From Dactylonectria macrodidyma (lineage: Eukaryota; Ascomycota; Sordariomycetes; Hypocreales; Nectriaceae), in contig JAGMUV010000029.1 in the NCBI GenBank assembly GCA_020744425.1, positions 620,001 to 684,000 on the forward strand: a stretch of DNA of 64,000 bases, in the 5' to 3' direction. Both the position numbers and the translations under genes were made by a program. Under the pieces are notes generated by a model. That model worked only from the letters and a program-made list of their open reading frames with translations, ran no database searches and was not told the origin of the DNA. This document shows, in pieces, positions 29,601 to 39,619 of this stretch (its first letter is position 1; each line of letters begins with the position of its first letter).

Positions 29601-31589
29601 TAGGACTGAATCCTGTGTCTGATCGGATAGAAGATAGATGTGGATTAGGCCTGTGTATTCATCTTTGATCAGCAAGGCAGCCTGTTTTCCGTCATAGCTT
29701 GTGTGGAAGCTAAAGAGGTCGATGTAGACCCTCCAATAGGGTCTCGGAGCTATTGTCTGCGGGCTTCGTCGGGAGACCTGTCTGCTAGCCTTGGCAAGGG
29801 AGCAGGCTTCGCAGTCTATTGCGATAGGTCCCTTGATACGGACCCCTAGGGTCTGATCCGTAAGATGTTCAAGAGCCCGGGCGTTCAAGTGGCCTAGACG
29901 TTGGTGCCAGAGGATGGATTCGGCTGTCTGAGGCGCCCTAGGGTCTTTGGAAGAGGCTGCGGCTGCTGCTAGCAGGCCCGTTGGTCTGCCTTGGTCGGCA
30001 GAGGCTGCGGCGGCTGCTGTGGCCGAGATCGGTCTGACCTCGTTGAATTCGATGACTTGTTGGCGATGGTACCGTCGGGTATAGAAGATAGTCTCTATCC
30101 CTTGGAAGACGGCCCCTGTTTTCGGGTTCCAGTTGTATCCGGCTAGGATCATAAGATCTAGCGAGACAACGTTCGTGTGGAAACCCGGGATATAGGCTGC
30201 CCGTCTGAGCTGGAAGAGCCCGTCTTCAAGCCGTAGGTTGACCTGACCGTAGCCTAGGATTTGCAGCTCGGATCCGCCTGCAAAGATAGGCTCGGGGTTC
30301 CTAGAGGGCTGATAGGATGAAAAGCGTAAGAGGTTATTACAGATGTGTGTGTCTGACCCGGAATCAAGGATAAAGGAGTCCCTGAGCGGATAAACCCTCC
30401 CTGGAACGGTTATGACGGAAGCCGTAGATAGGATCGTTAGAGCCGGCTGCTGTTCCGGTTGCCGACCTAGCTGCTGACCTTGCTGTTGGTCCGGCGGCTG
30501 TGTGGTCTGAAGGGAAAGGCCGGCAAAGGAGCTGCCCTTGATGTAGCCTTCATCCCTGTTGTCTGTAGTGGCCTTTGGGGCCCCTGGCTGGGTATCCCTA
30601 GGCTTCTGTCTCTGCAGAGCTCGATCTACCCGTTGTTTCGTAGCAGGGTCTTCGAGCTGTTGATTGATCTGGAATTCTATGTCTTGGTTAGGCTTCCATC
30701 CGGCCGGGCGGATAGAAGTAACTAGGTAAGGGCATTTTGAATAGAAATGCTGTTTGCCACAGAGGCAGGGGGTCTTTGGTCCCTCGGATCCGTTAGATCC
30801 GGCAGGCTTAGAAGAGCCGGTTTTCTGGAACGTGGAAAAGGACCCTTTCGGTGCCTTCGTCTCTGTAGCCTGTTTTTCGAACAGCTCGCTGATCTCAATA
30901 CCGTCCGGGATCTTAGCTTCCCAGTCTTTCTTGCCCTTTGATGCCTTATATTGGATCTTATTCATCCAGATATCGGCGAAGGTGAGGTCCATCGGTCTGA
31001 CAGCTTCTAGGAAGTCTAGGGTTGGTCTGAGACCCTTGGAGTCAGGAAGGCCTAGATTACGGGCTTCCGTAAGGACCTTCTGCCAGCTTGTGACCCAGTC
31101 CTTAGTCTTAGTCCGGCCGGGCCCCTTGAGGGCTGTTCGATATCGGTCAAGGACTTCTCTTTCATGGAACCAGGTAGCTGGCTGGATCCGGGCCCGTAGG
31201 AGGGCTAGTTCCTTTGCAACGTCATCTTCATCGTCGATGACATCTCGATAGTTGCCGACGGTCAGGATGATCCGGTCTTGGATAGCGGATAGGGCCTTTT
31301 GGCGTTTTTCGTAGATTCGGACGTTTTCGAGATACTGTTTCTCAAGGCCATTAAGGTCAATCCTTTGGTCTGGGGTCAGCTCAGACAGCCTAGTCGCATC
31401 AGGCTTGATGTCTGCAGCTGTAGGAAAGACCGGTCGGGCTAGGGACTTCTTGTTTTCCTTAAAAGGGTCAATGAAGTCCCAGACGTCCTTCGTAGTAGCC
31501 GATTTCCGGATGCTGGCTATCCAGTGTTTCCAATCACTAGGCCCGTTGAGCTTGGCCCAGGAAGAGGCTTCCGTATCAGCAACGCCCAT
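26655..31589 (-). CDS. Copia Gag-Pol polyprotein (1644 aa)
   Basis: One uninterrupted frame from the ATG at 31589. Order of domains: Gag-like region with a zinc-knuckle-like CLCGKQHFYSKC near residue 275; aspartic protease ILDSGSDTHICN near 410; integrase zinc-binding HQRLGHLNARALEHL with CEACSLAK (about 560-600) and catalytic residues in YIDLFSFH, HRDNDRALG and PAQNGPAERSGG (about 623-720); a long acidic Pro/Asp/Glu-rich linker (about 880-1060); reverse transcriptase with FYVDDIVLL near 1280; RNase H with ASDAAFADDPKTRKSSQG and STEAELLAF (about 1480-1530). Protease-integrase-RT-RNase H order defines Ty1/Copia. Gag and Pol are in a single frame, so no frameshift is needed; Gag excess must arise otherwise. 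Confidence 0.95.
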   Translation of the reverse strand: MGVADTEASSWAKLNGPSDWKHWIASIRKSATTKDVWDFIDPFKENKKSLARPVFPTAADIKPDATRLSELTPDQRIDLNGLEKQYLENVRIYEKRQKALSAIQDRIILTVGNYRDVIDDEDDVAKELALLRARIQPATWFHEREVLDRYRTALKGPGRTKTKDWVTSWQKVLTEARNLGLPDSKGLRPTLDFLEAVRPMDLTFADIWMNKIQYKASKGKKDWEAKIPDGIEISELFEKQATETKAPKGSFSTFQKTGSSKPAGSNGSEGPKTPCLCGKQHFYSKCPYLVTSIRPAGWKPNQDIEFQINQQLEDPATKQRVDRALQRQKPRDTQPGAPKATTDNRDEGYIKGSSFAGLSLQTTQPPDQQQGQQLGRQPEQQPALTILSTASVITVPGRVYPLRDSFILDSGSDTHICNNLLRFSSYQPSRNPEPIFAGGSELQILGYGQVNLRLEDGLFQLRRAAYIPGFHTNVVSLDLMILAGYNWNPKTGAVFQGIETIFYTRRYHRQQVIEFNEVRPISATAAAAASADQGRPTGLLAAAAASSKDPRAPQTAESILWHQRLGHLNARALEHLTDQTLGVRIKGPIAIDCEACSLAKASRQVSRRSPQTIAPRPYWRVYIDLFSFHTSYDGKQAALLIKDEYTGLIHIYLLSDQTQDSVLGALQAFVSYIRTQYGLRICRIHRDNDRALGIRSINWMTDEGIEDEPSSPHNPAQNGPAERSGGVIAPKNRSMLLGSNLPPDLWSEGWKTAVFLYNRSPQQARDWKTPLGLLISWLQDQGKDTGFVSRQPDLTHLRAFGCRAYPMTTEALKSTQKRDLKTAAHAEIGYLVGYDSNNIFRIWIPERSEVRRVRDVTFDEKTFYDPKNHPIPQPIRQPRVRFLLPAHIDSDSDEDEEIRSTIEVALDDPDQHEQPDQHDLDRSDGPEDTDPDDATDRTEATPDLANPDSPGSPDPEDLAFQDLDLNEQEDKDSDDDDDEDPYLPTPQTTAPPSESPDPPFSTPPEQPGSPTSRQPSPEPTQTSEPARRGGPRGPRRPWPAASRASDRIRGQGTGPADEPAIDPIRKASFFSSFFNGREEKLHRRNLPPEPRTFKELENHPFGRQFKQACEIQMRDLWGQGTFEAVLSEQAKKTPIPTTWVFKYKTDKHGFLTKFKARLCVRGDLQPLDDKETYAATLAGRSFRVLMAIAAKFQLEARQLDAINAFTNSPLDEEVYIRCPDGFKRHGWSLRLRKALYGLRRSPLLWQRDLLQTFQQLGLQQCAEDPCICNNSWLTVFFYVDDIVLLYRTKDQLAAETLINRLKQRYQMQDLGDLSWFLGIRILRDKLAKKLWLCQDSYIEKTAARFKVKLTDDFKGNPLPTNDLRKNPYQAQQDQVILFQQKVGSINYIAVISRPDVAKAAARLAEHLLNPTEDHHRIADRVIIYLYATRYLAIQFSGQSSQIPIIQIAIPIAGSAAGSAAAPGPADQTDQDLEFLVASDAAFADDPKTRKSSQGMIMTLFGGPISWKAGKQDTVTTSSTEAELLAFTHTAKEALATQRLFQQLDLQLDQQLVIQCDNQQTIRLITLQIPRIRTALRHVDIHSCWARQSYFNGLFQVKYTKTAEMLADGLTKPLPGQKFELFVRQLGLIDIRSLIETQIETDDEG

Positions 31590-31758
31590 CGCGATAGATG
31601 ACTGCGAGCAACAGCGGAAGTTGATAACCTAGTTTGGAAGGACTAGCTTGAAGAAGCTAGGTTGCAAGCCTAGGCTAGGAAGGAAGGGAGATAGGTTTGA
31701 TAAGGGTCTGATGATACAGCTTGATCAAAGAATATCGTCCGCTTCAGCTATAGGCAAA

Positions 31759-31771
31759 CCGGGCTCATAAC
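31759..31771 (-). promoter_or_regulatory. Primer-binding site complementary to initiator tRNA-Met anticodon arm
   Basis: Immediately inside the 5' LTR the plus strand reads CCGGGCTCATAAC, which resembles the anticodon stem-loop of initiator tRNA-Met (CAT anticodon in GGGCTCATAACCC). The element strand is its complement. Drosophila copia and yeast Ty5 prime from an internally cut initiator tRNA in this way, so half-tRNA priming is inferred here. Confidence 0.65.
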
Positions 31772-32022
31772 TGTTGCATCTGATAGGAAGGGTGCATTGT
31801 GATGTAAGTAGAAGCTCTTGATTTCTATCTAACTGAGGGCTCGCGGCAGACCTATTTGTAGGTTGCCCTCATAGCTATGATAAGGTTCTCGGTAGACCGG
31901 ATCCCAAGGGATCCGGGTCTTCGAGACCGGCTTGTTAGGAAGCCGGGTCTTTGAGACCGGTTTATTAGAGATCCGAGCCTTTGAGACTTTATCTTCAGTC
32001 TCAACAGTTGATAGATGTGACA
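31772..32022 (-). repeat. Copia 5' LTR
   Basis: Matches the 3' LTR in the compared sequence and ends; outer flank CTTAA at 32023-32027. It should carry the element promoter. Confidence 0.95.
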
Positions 32023-35000
32023 CTTAATTTGATTCGCGACCAAACTCGCAGTGTATCGTAGGCCTGATGTGAGCACCCGGCTAAGGAAGCAGATAGGGCG
32101 TACGGCTACAGCTGGGATGTGTGTGCCTGGTTCCCAGACATAGTCATCGCGAAGGTGGAAAAGGACGGCTCCAAAACCTCTCTCAAGGCTGCCGTCGACT
32201 TGCAAGAAGAGCTGCTTGTCTGGATCGAGGTGGCACAGCATTCGGCCAGAGGATATCTCCTTCTGTAGGGCGGCAAAGGCGATCTTCTCATCATGTATTG
32301 GCTCGTAATGAGTTGTGCGGGTGTAGGCCTTGCGACGGTTAGGATTCCCGTCAACAACTTTGCCTTCCTTGCGACCTTCTGCAAGCAGGGCAACCTTCCG
32401 TTTCTGCAGCGGCTCGATAAGCTGAGCATAATAAGGAATAAGGTGCCTAATGTAGCCAGTGGCGCCAATATATTGCTCAAGGCCTGCAAGTTGGTAAGGG
32501 AACTCAAGTTGTGCGAAGGCGGCCATCCGTTCCTCTGTCGTACTCAATCCAAGGGCATCAACGCGGAAGCCGAGTAACTGAGCACTAGGGTAGCCAATCC
32601 AACTCTTCTTCGGAGAGATAGTGAGGTTTTGAGCTTGGAAGAGGCTGAACAGTGTCTTTAGGTGCTTGAGATGCTCTTCTGCTGTCTTAGAGAAGATCAC
32701 GATATCGTCAATGAAAGCGCGGCTGAAGTTTTTATAGGGACGAAGCAGCTTATCCATATACCGTTGAACATAGGCAGGGGAGTTACGGAAGCCCATCGGA
32801 GCTACAGTTGACCTTTCTAAGCCTCGATGGCTTGTCATCGTAAAGCGGTCCCGGTGTTCGAGCTTCACTCCGAACTGGAAGAAGAAGGACGAGGCATCGA
32901 TAGCCGTAATATAGCGGGCGCCGCGGAGGGCTTGAATGATGTCTTCCTGCCGAGGCAGAGGGTAGTTGTCAGGGATCGTGATCTTGTTGAGGGCTCTGAG
33001 GTCGACAACCAGACGACCCTTAGGTTCGCCATTGACTGTACGCCAAACGACAAAGATTGGGGCAGTAAAAGGCGTAGGTCCCTTGGCCCATTCGAGGCGG
33101 CCTTGCTTGTGTAGGAGGTCGAATAGCTTGTCGATGAACTCGCGGTCTTTGAGGCCACTGGGATAAGGTCTCTGCGAAATGCGTTGCTTATGCCAGTTAT
33201 CGATCAGCGGGACTTGGAGTTCATCGCCATCAGGGACCTTGACAAGGCCTGTATCGATCCAAAGCTTAGCATATCGGGAAACAAGACGCATAGCCGCAGC
33301 TGTAAAGGCAGGGTCTTCAGCGTAGATGTGGATGCCTTCGTCTGTGAGGATCTCAGGCAGGTTCGGTGTCTTCCGCACGTGGGTTTGATAGGGAACTCGA
33401 GCAGCTTCGGGGGCAGCTTCATCGGGGGCCTCAGGCGACGAAGGCGCTGAAGCGGAGTCGCCATCGTGTGCGAGGAAGGCTGCGATAGAGGAGGCAGCCT
33501 TACGGCGCTGCTTCCAGGGAAGTTCCGTGTTCAGCCGGTCCTCAAAGATAGCCTCGCTGAGCGATTCCACAGGCGGTGCCGCCTGGGGAGTCCAGTTGAG
33601 CTCATAAGAGCCTGAAGCAACAGCTTCAATTCCCTCCGTAAGGGAAAATTCCTCAGAGATCGAGGGTAAGGGCCTAGAAAGGCCCACAGCAGCTTCGTCT
33701 GTCTGGCCTGACACCACAGCCAAGGCGGGGGCAGCCGCGACTGTAAGGGCAGTCAGGGCGGCGGTCCAAGTTGACACAAAGTAGCTGTCATCTTCGCACT
33801 CATGGATATTCCCGATCTTCTGCTTCCGGTGGAGCTTGATATCCTTCTTCGTGTTGTTTACGATGACCACAGCTGGCAGGGCTTCATGGTCAACCATAGC
33901 GTGCATTGCTGAGGGGAGAGAAGCGTAGAAGGCAAAGCTGCGATCCTTAGGGAGCTCCTTCCAGGTAGCTGCAACAGCTAGGGTCTGCCCAGCAGGTATC
34001 ACAGTGGCTCTGAGGGCGTTGACGCGTCGGGTGACCTGCTTGCGAGGGCGAGAGATATCAAAGGGAATAAGGAAATCATCAAGAACACCACACCGAATTC
34101 GTCTCTCAGTGATCAAGATGTCGCATCTATAGGGATCGAGAAAGCCGTTGCCAAGCAAGGCAACAGCATCCAGCTTGTCCTGAACCCAAGCACCTGTTGT
34201 AAACTTGGCTGTGCCAGCTTTGGTGCCGTCTGCGTGGATGCCTTCAAGATAGAAGGTGAATGTAGCCCATTCGTCAGTACGCTTCCAGCCACTGACTCCT
34301 TTGATGATGGTTGGGTCTCTTTTCTCGATAGTATGGTCGAGACTTTGAAGCCAGGTTCGATCGATTACAGGGCGGCCGCAGCCAGAGTCACCGCAGATTT
34401 CCACAGACTGTTCGTCTTCGGCACGGGCTTTGGCCTTAAGGCGCAGGTGAGTGTAATCGTCGCTCGGAGCACAAGGCTTAGGCTCTAATAGAGATCCCGG
34501 AGCAGGGCTTGCAGCTGTAGTTGCAGTGAGGGCAGCCTGTCTTGCTGCAGCAGTTCCTCGACAGGTCTCAAGGTGCTGGAAGAGGCGGCTCCGGCTAGGG
34601 AAGCTTTCCTTGCATCTCTTGCAACGTGAAGGCTTCGGTGTGTAATCGAGCTTTTCTCGAGCTGCCTGCTGAGGTGTGACACAGCAGTTGGCAATGCAGT
34701 GCTCCTTCAAAATCATTTTTGACGGGAAGGAGCGTTGGCAGGTTTCACACTTAAAGGCAGGGTCGGTAGGAAGGTCGAAGATGGAACCGTTCATAGCCAC
34801 AACGTAGGCCTCCTGCGAACGTGCTGAGAAAGTCGAAGTATCCGAAAGAGAGGCATCGTCCTCATCGTCAGCGTCCGATGTGGTCGAGGCTCGTTCGCGC
34901 CGAGGCTCGGGCTCGGGCTCGGGCTCACTTTCGATAGCCGGGTATTTCTTTTCAAATGTGACCCTCTTCTCGGAGCGTTCCTGTCGGTCACGGTCGCGAT

Positions 35001-36474
35001 AGCTGTCTCGGGGTCTGTTGCGGCGGTCATCCGTGCCTCGGTTCTCGTGGTTGTCTCGCGGCGCGCGGTATCGATCACGGTCTCGGTCGCGGTCTTCGTA
35101 TCGGCGGCTGCGGTCGCGGTTGCTGCGACGGTTGTTATCGTAATCTCGTTTTTGGTCGCTACGCTCATAGTCTCGCCGGCTGTTGAAATGGTCATCGCGA
35201 CGACCTCGTCGCCGTTGGATTAGGGCCGTGATAGTAGGTCGAAGGTCTTCACATTCTCGAATGAAGTCGGTCAGATTAGTCTTCGCCTTGGGCATAGTAA
35301 GAAGGCGGGAGATCTCGATATCGATCAGTGGGTAGATAGCTTGGAGGATGTGCTTATCGTTTTGGAGACCCAGCTGCTTGGCATATGCTGCCTTGCGCTG
35401 CACCCACTGCGTGAGGCTGATATCGTCTTGCGCTAGGCCAAGCGTATACCTTCCTGAATGGAGGTCCTTTGTGATCTCAGCGTCGGGGCGCTTGAATCGA
35501 GCTATGAGTTTCTTGCAGAACTTGTAGATAGGGGCATCGAGGAGCCGGTTGCGCTGATCAGTGCTAAGCTCGCCCATGAACCATCCTTGGGCACCGCCTC
35601 CAAGCATAGAAACGTAGTATTCCTGGAGGGAGTCCTCGCCGTAACGCTCGAAGACTCGGAGGTGCTCGCAGAAGAGATATACATCAGTGTAAATCTGCTT
35701 ATTCTGGCTCACCACAAGGCCAGTCCCCTTGGGGTCCTTGAAGTCCGGGTCGAATAGGCCGACGGCTTCCTTTCTGATCTTTCGGTGGGCATCAGTGCCT
35801 ACTATCGTAGAGACCTGAGATCGTTCTCGTCGGGAACGGCGGGCGGCTTCGGCGTCGTCATCTGAGGAGTCGTCTGTTGCAGATGAAGTAGGCGGTAGAG
35901 AGCCACGGCGGCTCCCCTGGCGATGCTGAGAGGTGAGCCCAGATGACTTCCTCTGGGGTCTTGAGGCATCCCAAGGATCAGGTGGCTCGGCCTCGTCATC
36001 GGTCAGGCCGGTCGGGGCTCTTACGGTGATCAGCTTTACACTGGTCTCAGCATTGGGGGGATCGAAGTCGAACTGCTTCACAATGGCCTTTCGCCACCAG
36101 CCAAGATGAGCCAAATCATCAGCCTTAGCTGGGGGCAATCCGAGAAGCTCCTGTGCGTTGCCATCACGGGCAGCAAACTTTGAGATGAAGTGTTGAAGGG
36201 CATAGACTACATCGCTATCCCATACAGTCAGAGTCTCAAGAACTTCCTGAGTCGCTTTCTGGCTTAGGAGATGGGCGTATCGAATGCCCCAGCCTGTGGC
36301 CTTAGTATTCGAAGGCTCCTTAAGCCAGGCTGACATCGTCATCTTATCGAGCTGCTCGATGTCTTGTGGCGATGTAGAAAAGCGTTTCTTTTTGGGTATT
36401 GTAGTTAGGCTTGTAGGCGGGGGAACCTGTCTAGACTGTTCTCCCTCACTTGAGCCATTGTGAGATCGAGCCAT
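32023..36474 (-). pseudogene. Gypsy-type Gag-Pol polyprotein cut by the Copia element
   Basis: From the ATG at 36474 about 1480 codons are open until the Copia LTR. Gag (about residues 240-420) includes ARFKRPDAEITKDLHSGRYT. A very basic Arg/Asp-rich tract (about 430-520) is followed by two C2H2-type fingers, CETCQRSFPSKMILKEHC and CKRCKESFPSRSRLFQHLETC-like (about 575 and 618), in place of the usual CCHC knuckle. A protease-type GDSGCGRPV lies near 696. Reverse transcriptase spans GRLVVDLRALNKITIPDNYP to FIDDIVIFS (about 1258), with FIDD instead of YVDD. The RNase H start (FLQVDGSLERGFGAVLFHL) is cut at about residue 1483 by the Copia insertion; only some 18 plausible codons lie beyond it, so integrase and 3' LTR are lost. 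No internal stop codon, so the copy was young when interrupted. Confidence 0.85.
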
Positions 36475-36978
36475 CTTGACTTGTCGTAATGCTTATTTCT
36501 TGGCGCAATAGTTGCTTGGTGAAGTCAGCAAGAGTGGCGGTCTCTAGGCTGTCAGAGGAGTGTTCCAAATTGGTTTCCGATTCATGGGCCTAATGTTTCA
36601 GGCATTCTCCTTTCAAGGATATCGTGCTTAAGTGCGAGCCTCACCAAGAGATGATATCGCGAGGGGGTGCAGAGCGGGTGCTGCTTCTGCGTTGTCAAAA
36701 GGGATCTGGGCGGTTGCTGGTCGTGCTACCAAGGATCGTGTTGGGTTGGCCGATAGAGGCCTGATGGTCTAGGACCTGGTTGGCTGGTGCCTGGGGCCTT
36801 GACGAACTAAATCGCAGGCTTGACTGTGCGATAGCTTGCAATTGCTACCATTTGATGCGAATACATCGCGGAGGTCACATAAAGTGAGGTTGTCATGTAG
36901 ATGTAGAAAGATGGATGACGAGCTAAGACTACAGTTGAGGACGGGAGCATAAGGTCTCCTTTCTCACGTGATGTTACA
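36475..36978 (-). repeat. Probable Gypsy leader and 5' LTR
   Basis: On the element strand TGTAACATCACGTGAGAAAG starts at 36978, a usual form for fungal Gypsy LTR starts. The LTR/leader border and primer-binding site are not resolved, since no second LTR copy is available for comparison. Confidence 0.35.
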
Positions 36979-37764
36979 TATAATGCCAGTCTGAAGCACC
37001 AGGCCCAAGACTGGTTCTTCACGTATCACTCATACTGGCATTTCGACGGTTGAAACCACTTTTCGGGAGGTTTATCAGTAGAGTTGTTAGCCCTAATCTG
37101 GATTTGAGCAACATGCAGTCGTTGAGACGGCGAGGAATTCGAATTTACTAATCTTTCGCTCTCCGGTAGATGATCGTTTCTACCTCGTGGACGTCACAGG
37201 CCATTCGTGGGTGTTAATGCGAAGGATTTGCATCTGTTGTGGCGTTCCAGGATGATTCCTACCACACCTCGCTTGGCATGACCGTGTCGGCGTTGCCCTG
37301 ACCCGTCGGTCTCTCCGTGCTGCTGGCCCGCCAGACCGGCACAACAAGAGTTAGTCTCAACCACGTCCACCTTATGGGTAGTCGTATTATATGTATAATA
37401 CTCGCCATGGAGCAGTAAAACGGGCAGCAAATGCTCAAATGATCGCAATTTTGCCCGTGAGCAGAAGTCTTTCAGAGCATCTTCCAGGTTTTTATGCCGG
37501 GGTTGGAAGGTAATGTCTGTGGCCAGTATCACTGCAGTCCCACTATCACAGACACTTACTCCAATACCTAGATTCGCAAGACGACTCCAGCCTTGCTTTT
37601 GTGAACTACGCTACTCGATGGCGCTTACAAGACTAACAAAATACAGAATGCCGCTCCTGGATATGATTGGAGTCGATGCTTGCCAGCGGTCTTTCTGCAT
37701 TGCATTTACATTCCTCAGCGGCGAAACTGAACAGGATACAATGTTACCCTGTCATTCATAGCCC
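36979..37764. other. Spacer with a possible gene scrap
   Basis: A minus-strand frame (37194-37532) has a protein-like N-terminal half (TFQPRHKNLEDALKDFC, LRSFEHLLPVLLLHGEYY) that then turns random. No family recognised; perhaps the remnant of a gene hit by the Gypsy element. Confidence 0.3.
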
Positions 37765-39613
37765 CTACCTCCTTGCCTTCTTCTCAAATATCTCGAGGAC
37801 ACTATTGTTTGAGCAAGCCGCTGCCACATCAATCGCCGTCTGTTGCGCATTGTTCTCCATCATCGGATCCAATCCAGCAGCCATTAGTTCCTGAAACCGA
37901 ACCACGTCCCCGGTGGCTGCGACATGTAGCAGCCCTCTACCCTCATTGTCTTTGGCCGAGAAATCGGCGCCCAGTTCCCGCAGCAGAGCTATGGCCCCCT
38001 GCTCTCGCGGAACCTCGTATGCGTCGCCCCGAACTTTTTGCTTAAAATAGTCCCGATTGTACCTATTGTTGGGGTCTTGCGGGTATCGCTTAGCGAATTT
38101 GAAAAGCGGAGTCTCGCCTTCGGAATTGCGCTCGTTGATATCGGCTCCGCGACGGACCAAATCTCGAAATAGGTGACGGAGTCTCGGCGTGCCGAGATCT
38201 TCTGCCAGCTTGTGCAGCACTCCGTCGCCGTTCTTGTTTGCCACCAGGGGTGACGCACCTGCTGACAGAAGCCGCTGTACCGCCTCTGTGTCGGCCTCTG
38301 ACTCAACGGCACGACGTATAGCATATATCAGCGGTGTATCGCCAAAGCTATCATCGGCATCATGTACTAGCTTCGGCGCTAGGCGAATCATGTCGTCCAA
38401 CGTCGCTCTCAACCCAGGTGTGGTGATCGAGTAGCTCCAAAGTAGGGATGTAAGGACGGTTCGACCAAGATTATCTCATGCAGTAAGATCAGCGCCGAGA
38501 GCCGCCAGGTGCTGGAAGATAGTTTCTTTTCCTCCATCAGTAAATGGCTTATCGATCATCTCCGGACTCCTACAGGCAGCATGCAGGAGTGTGAGTCCTT
38601 TTGGATCTCTATGGTTGACGTCGATTCCGGGCACCAGGAACGGTTGAAGTTGGAATTCTCCGATTACTAGAATCAAGTGGTGTAATAAGGTCCCTTCCAA
38701 ATCGTTAGCATTTGCCTGGGGGGGCGATTCGCCTTTCTTGAAGTGAATGTATTCAGGCCTTGCACATGAGACGTGATCTTTTTCTCGAATGAGGTAGTTT
38801 GAGAGGGGGTTCGCTCCGTGATCGATGAGGATCCCAATCATCTCAATAACAATCGCATTGTCAACCGACGGGCTCCAGAAGTCGTCGTCTGGATCCGGCT
38901 TTCTGAATAGCATGCCTGCTGCGCGTAGTGCTGGATCCAAGTTCAAGTCGGGATCCTGTCCATCCTCATCTTTCGCGTGCAAAAGCTTGCGTAATATATC
39001 AACTCGACCGGCTTCGACCGCTGACACGACATCATCAGGTGATATTATGGCTCCGTGCTTGATTAGAAGCCGTACCATCTTGACATCGTGCGTGGCCAAG
39101 GTGAGGCAGCTTTTGCCCCTCCTTGTCTTGAGGTGGACATCTGCTCCAGCCTTGAGCAGACGTTTCATCGAGTCATAAGCATGGGGACGAGGCTTAGGTT
39201 TGAAGAAAGACTCTTTGCCCGGGCCGAGAGTATGCATCGCAGAGAATGTGGAGGGGGGTGCGGCCCAGATGCTAAACATTCGCCATCCATTCAGCAAGGT
39301 TCTGTTCTGAAGAACAATCACATCTGGGGAAAGGAAAAAAACTTACATTCTGCTGGTCGACATCTAGACCCAGGGTACAGACAAGTCGCTCCCATAGCGG
39401 AAGCACCCATTCCCGAACATACGGATACCTTGATGCCTCTCTAGCTGCGAGCTCATGAAGCAGTGAGTTTCCGTCGTAATCGACTATAGTATGGTCAAGG
39501 CCGATACCTAGCAGAAACTCGAACCATGGAATGTCTGTATCGTCCCTGGATCTAGAGCTTGAGCTGAAACTGGATGGTCGCTTCTTAATAGTCTCATGCA
39601 GCAAAGTTCTTCC
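37765..39613 (-). pseudogene. Ankyrin-repeat protein with one nonsense codon
   Basis: The frame reads from GRTLLHETIKKR (after a likely splice acceptor near 39614) through repeated ankyrin units: DGNSLLHELAAREAS, AYDSMKRLLKAGADVHLKTR, VRLLIKHGAIIS, IEMIGILIDHGANPLSN, GLTLLHAACRSPEM, LAALGADLTA, FGDTPLIYAIRRAVE, EGRGLLHVAATGDV, ending in EIFEKKARR. A 40-bp intron (39307-39346, GTAAG..CAG) keeps phase. TGA at 38476-38478 interrupts after GADLTA; the same frame continues open on the far side for 237 codons, so one change (CGA to TGA) is the only lesion. The true N-terminal exon was not found upstream of 39614. Ankyrin proteins of this type are variable accessory genes in fungi. Confidence 0.75.
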
Positions 39614-39619
39614 CCTGAA

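Larger units (their letters stand above)
26257..32022 (-). mobile_element. Complete Ty1/Copia retrotransposon
   Basis: 5766 bp bounded by two 251-bp LTRs that agree wherever I compared them, flanked by perfect 5-bp duplications CTTAA (26252-26256 and 32023-32027). It contains one long polyprotein gene, a primer-binding site and a polypurine tract. Identical LTRs, a perfect duplication and an undisrupted frame indicate a very recent insertion, possibly still competent. It is nested in the Gypsy polyprotein gene, in the same orientation. Confidence 0.95.
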
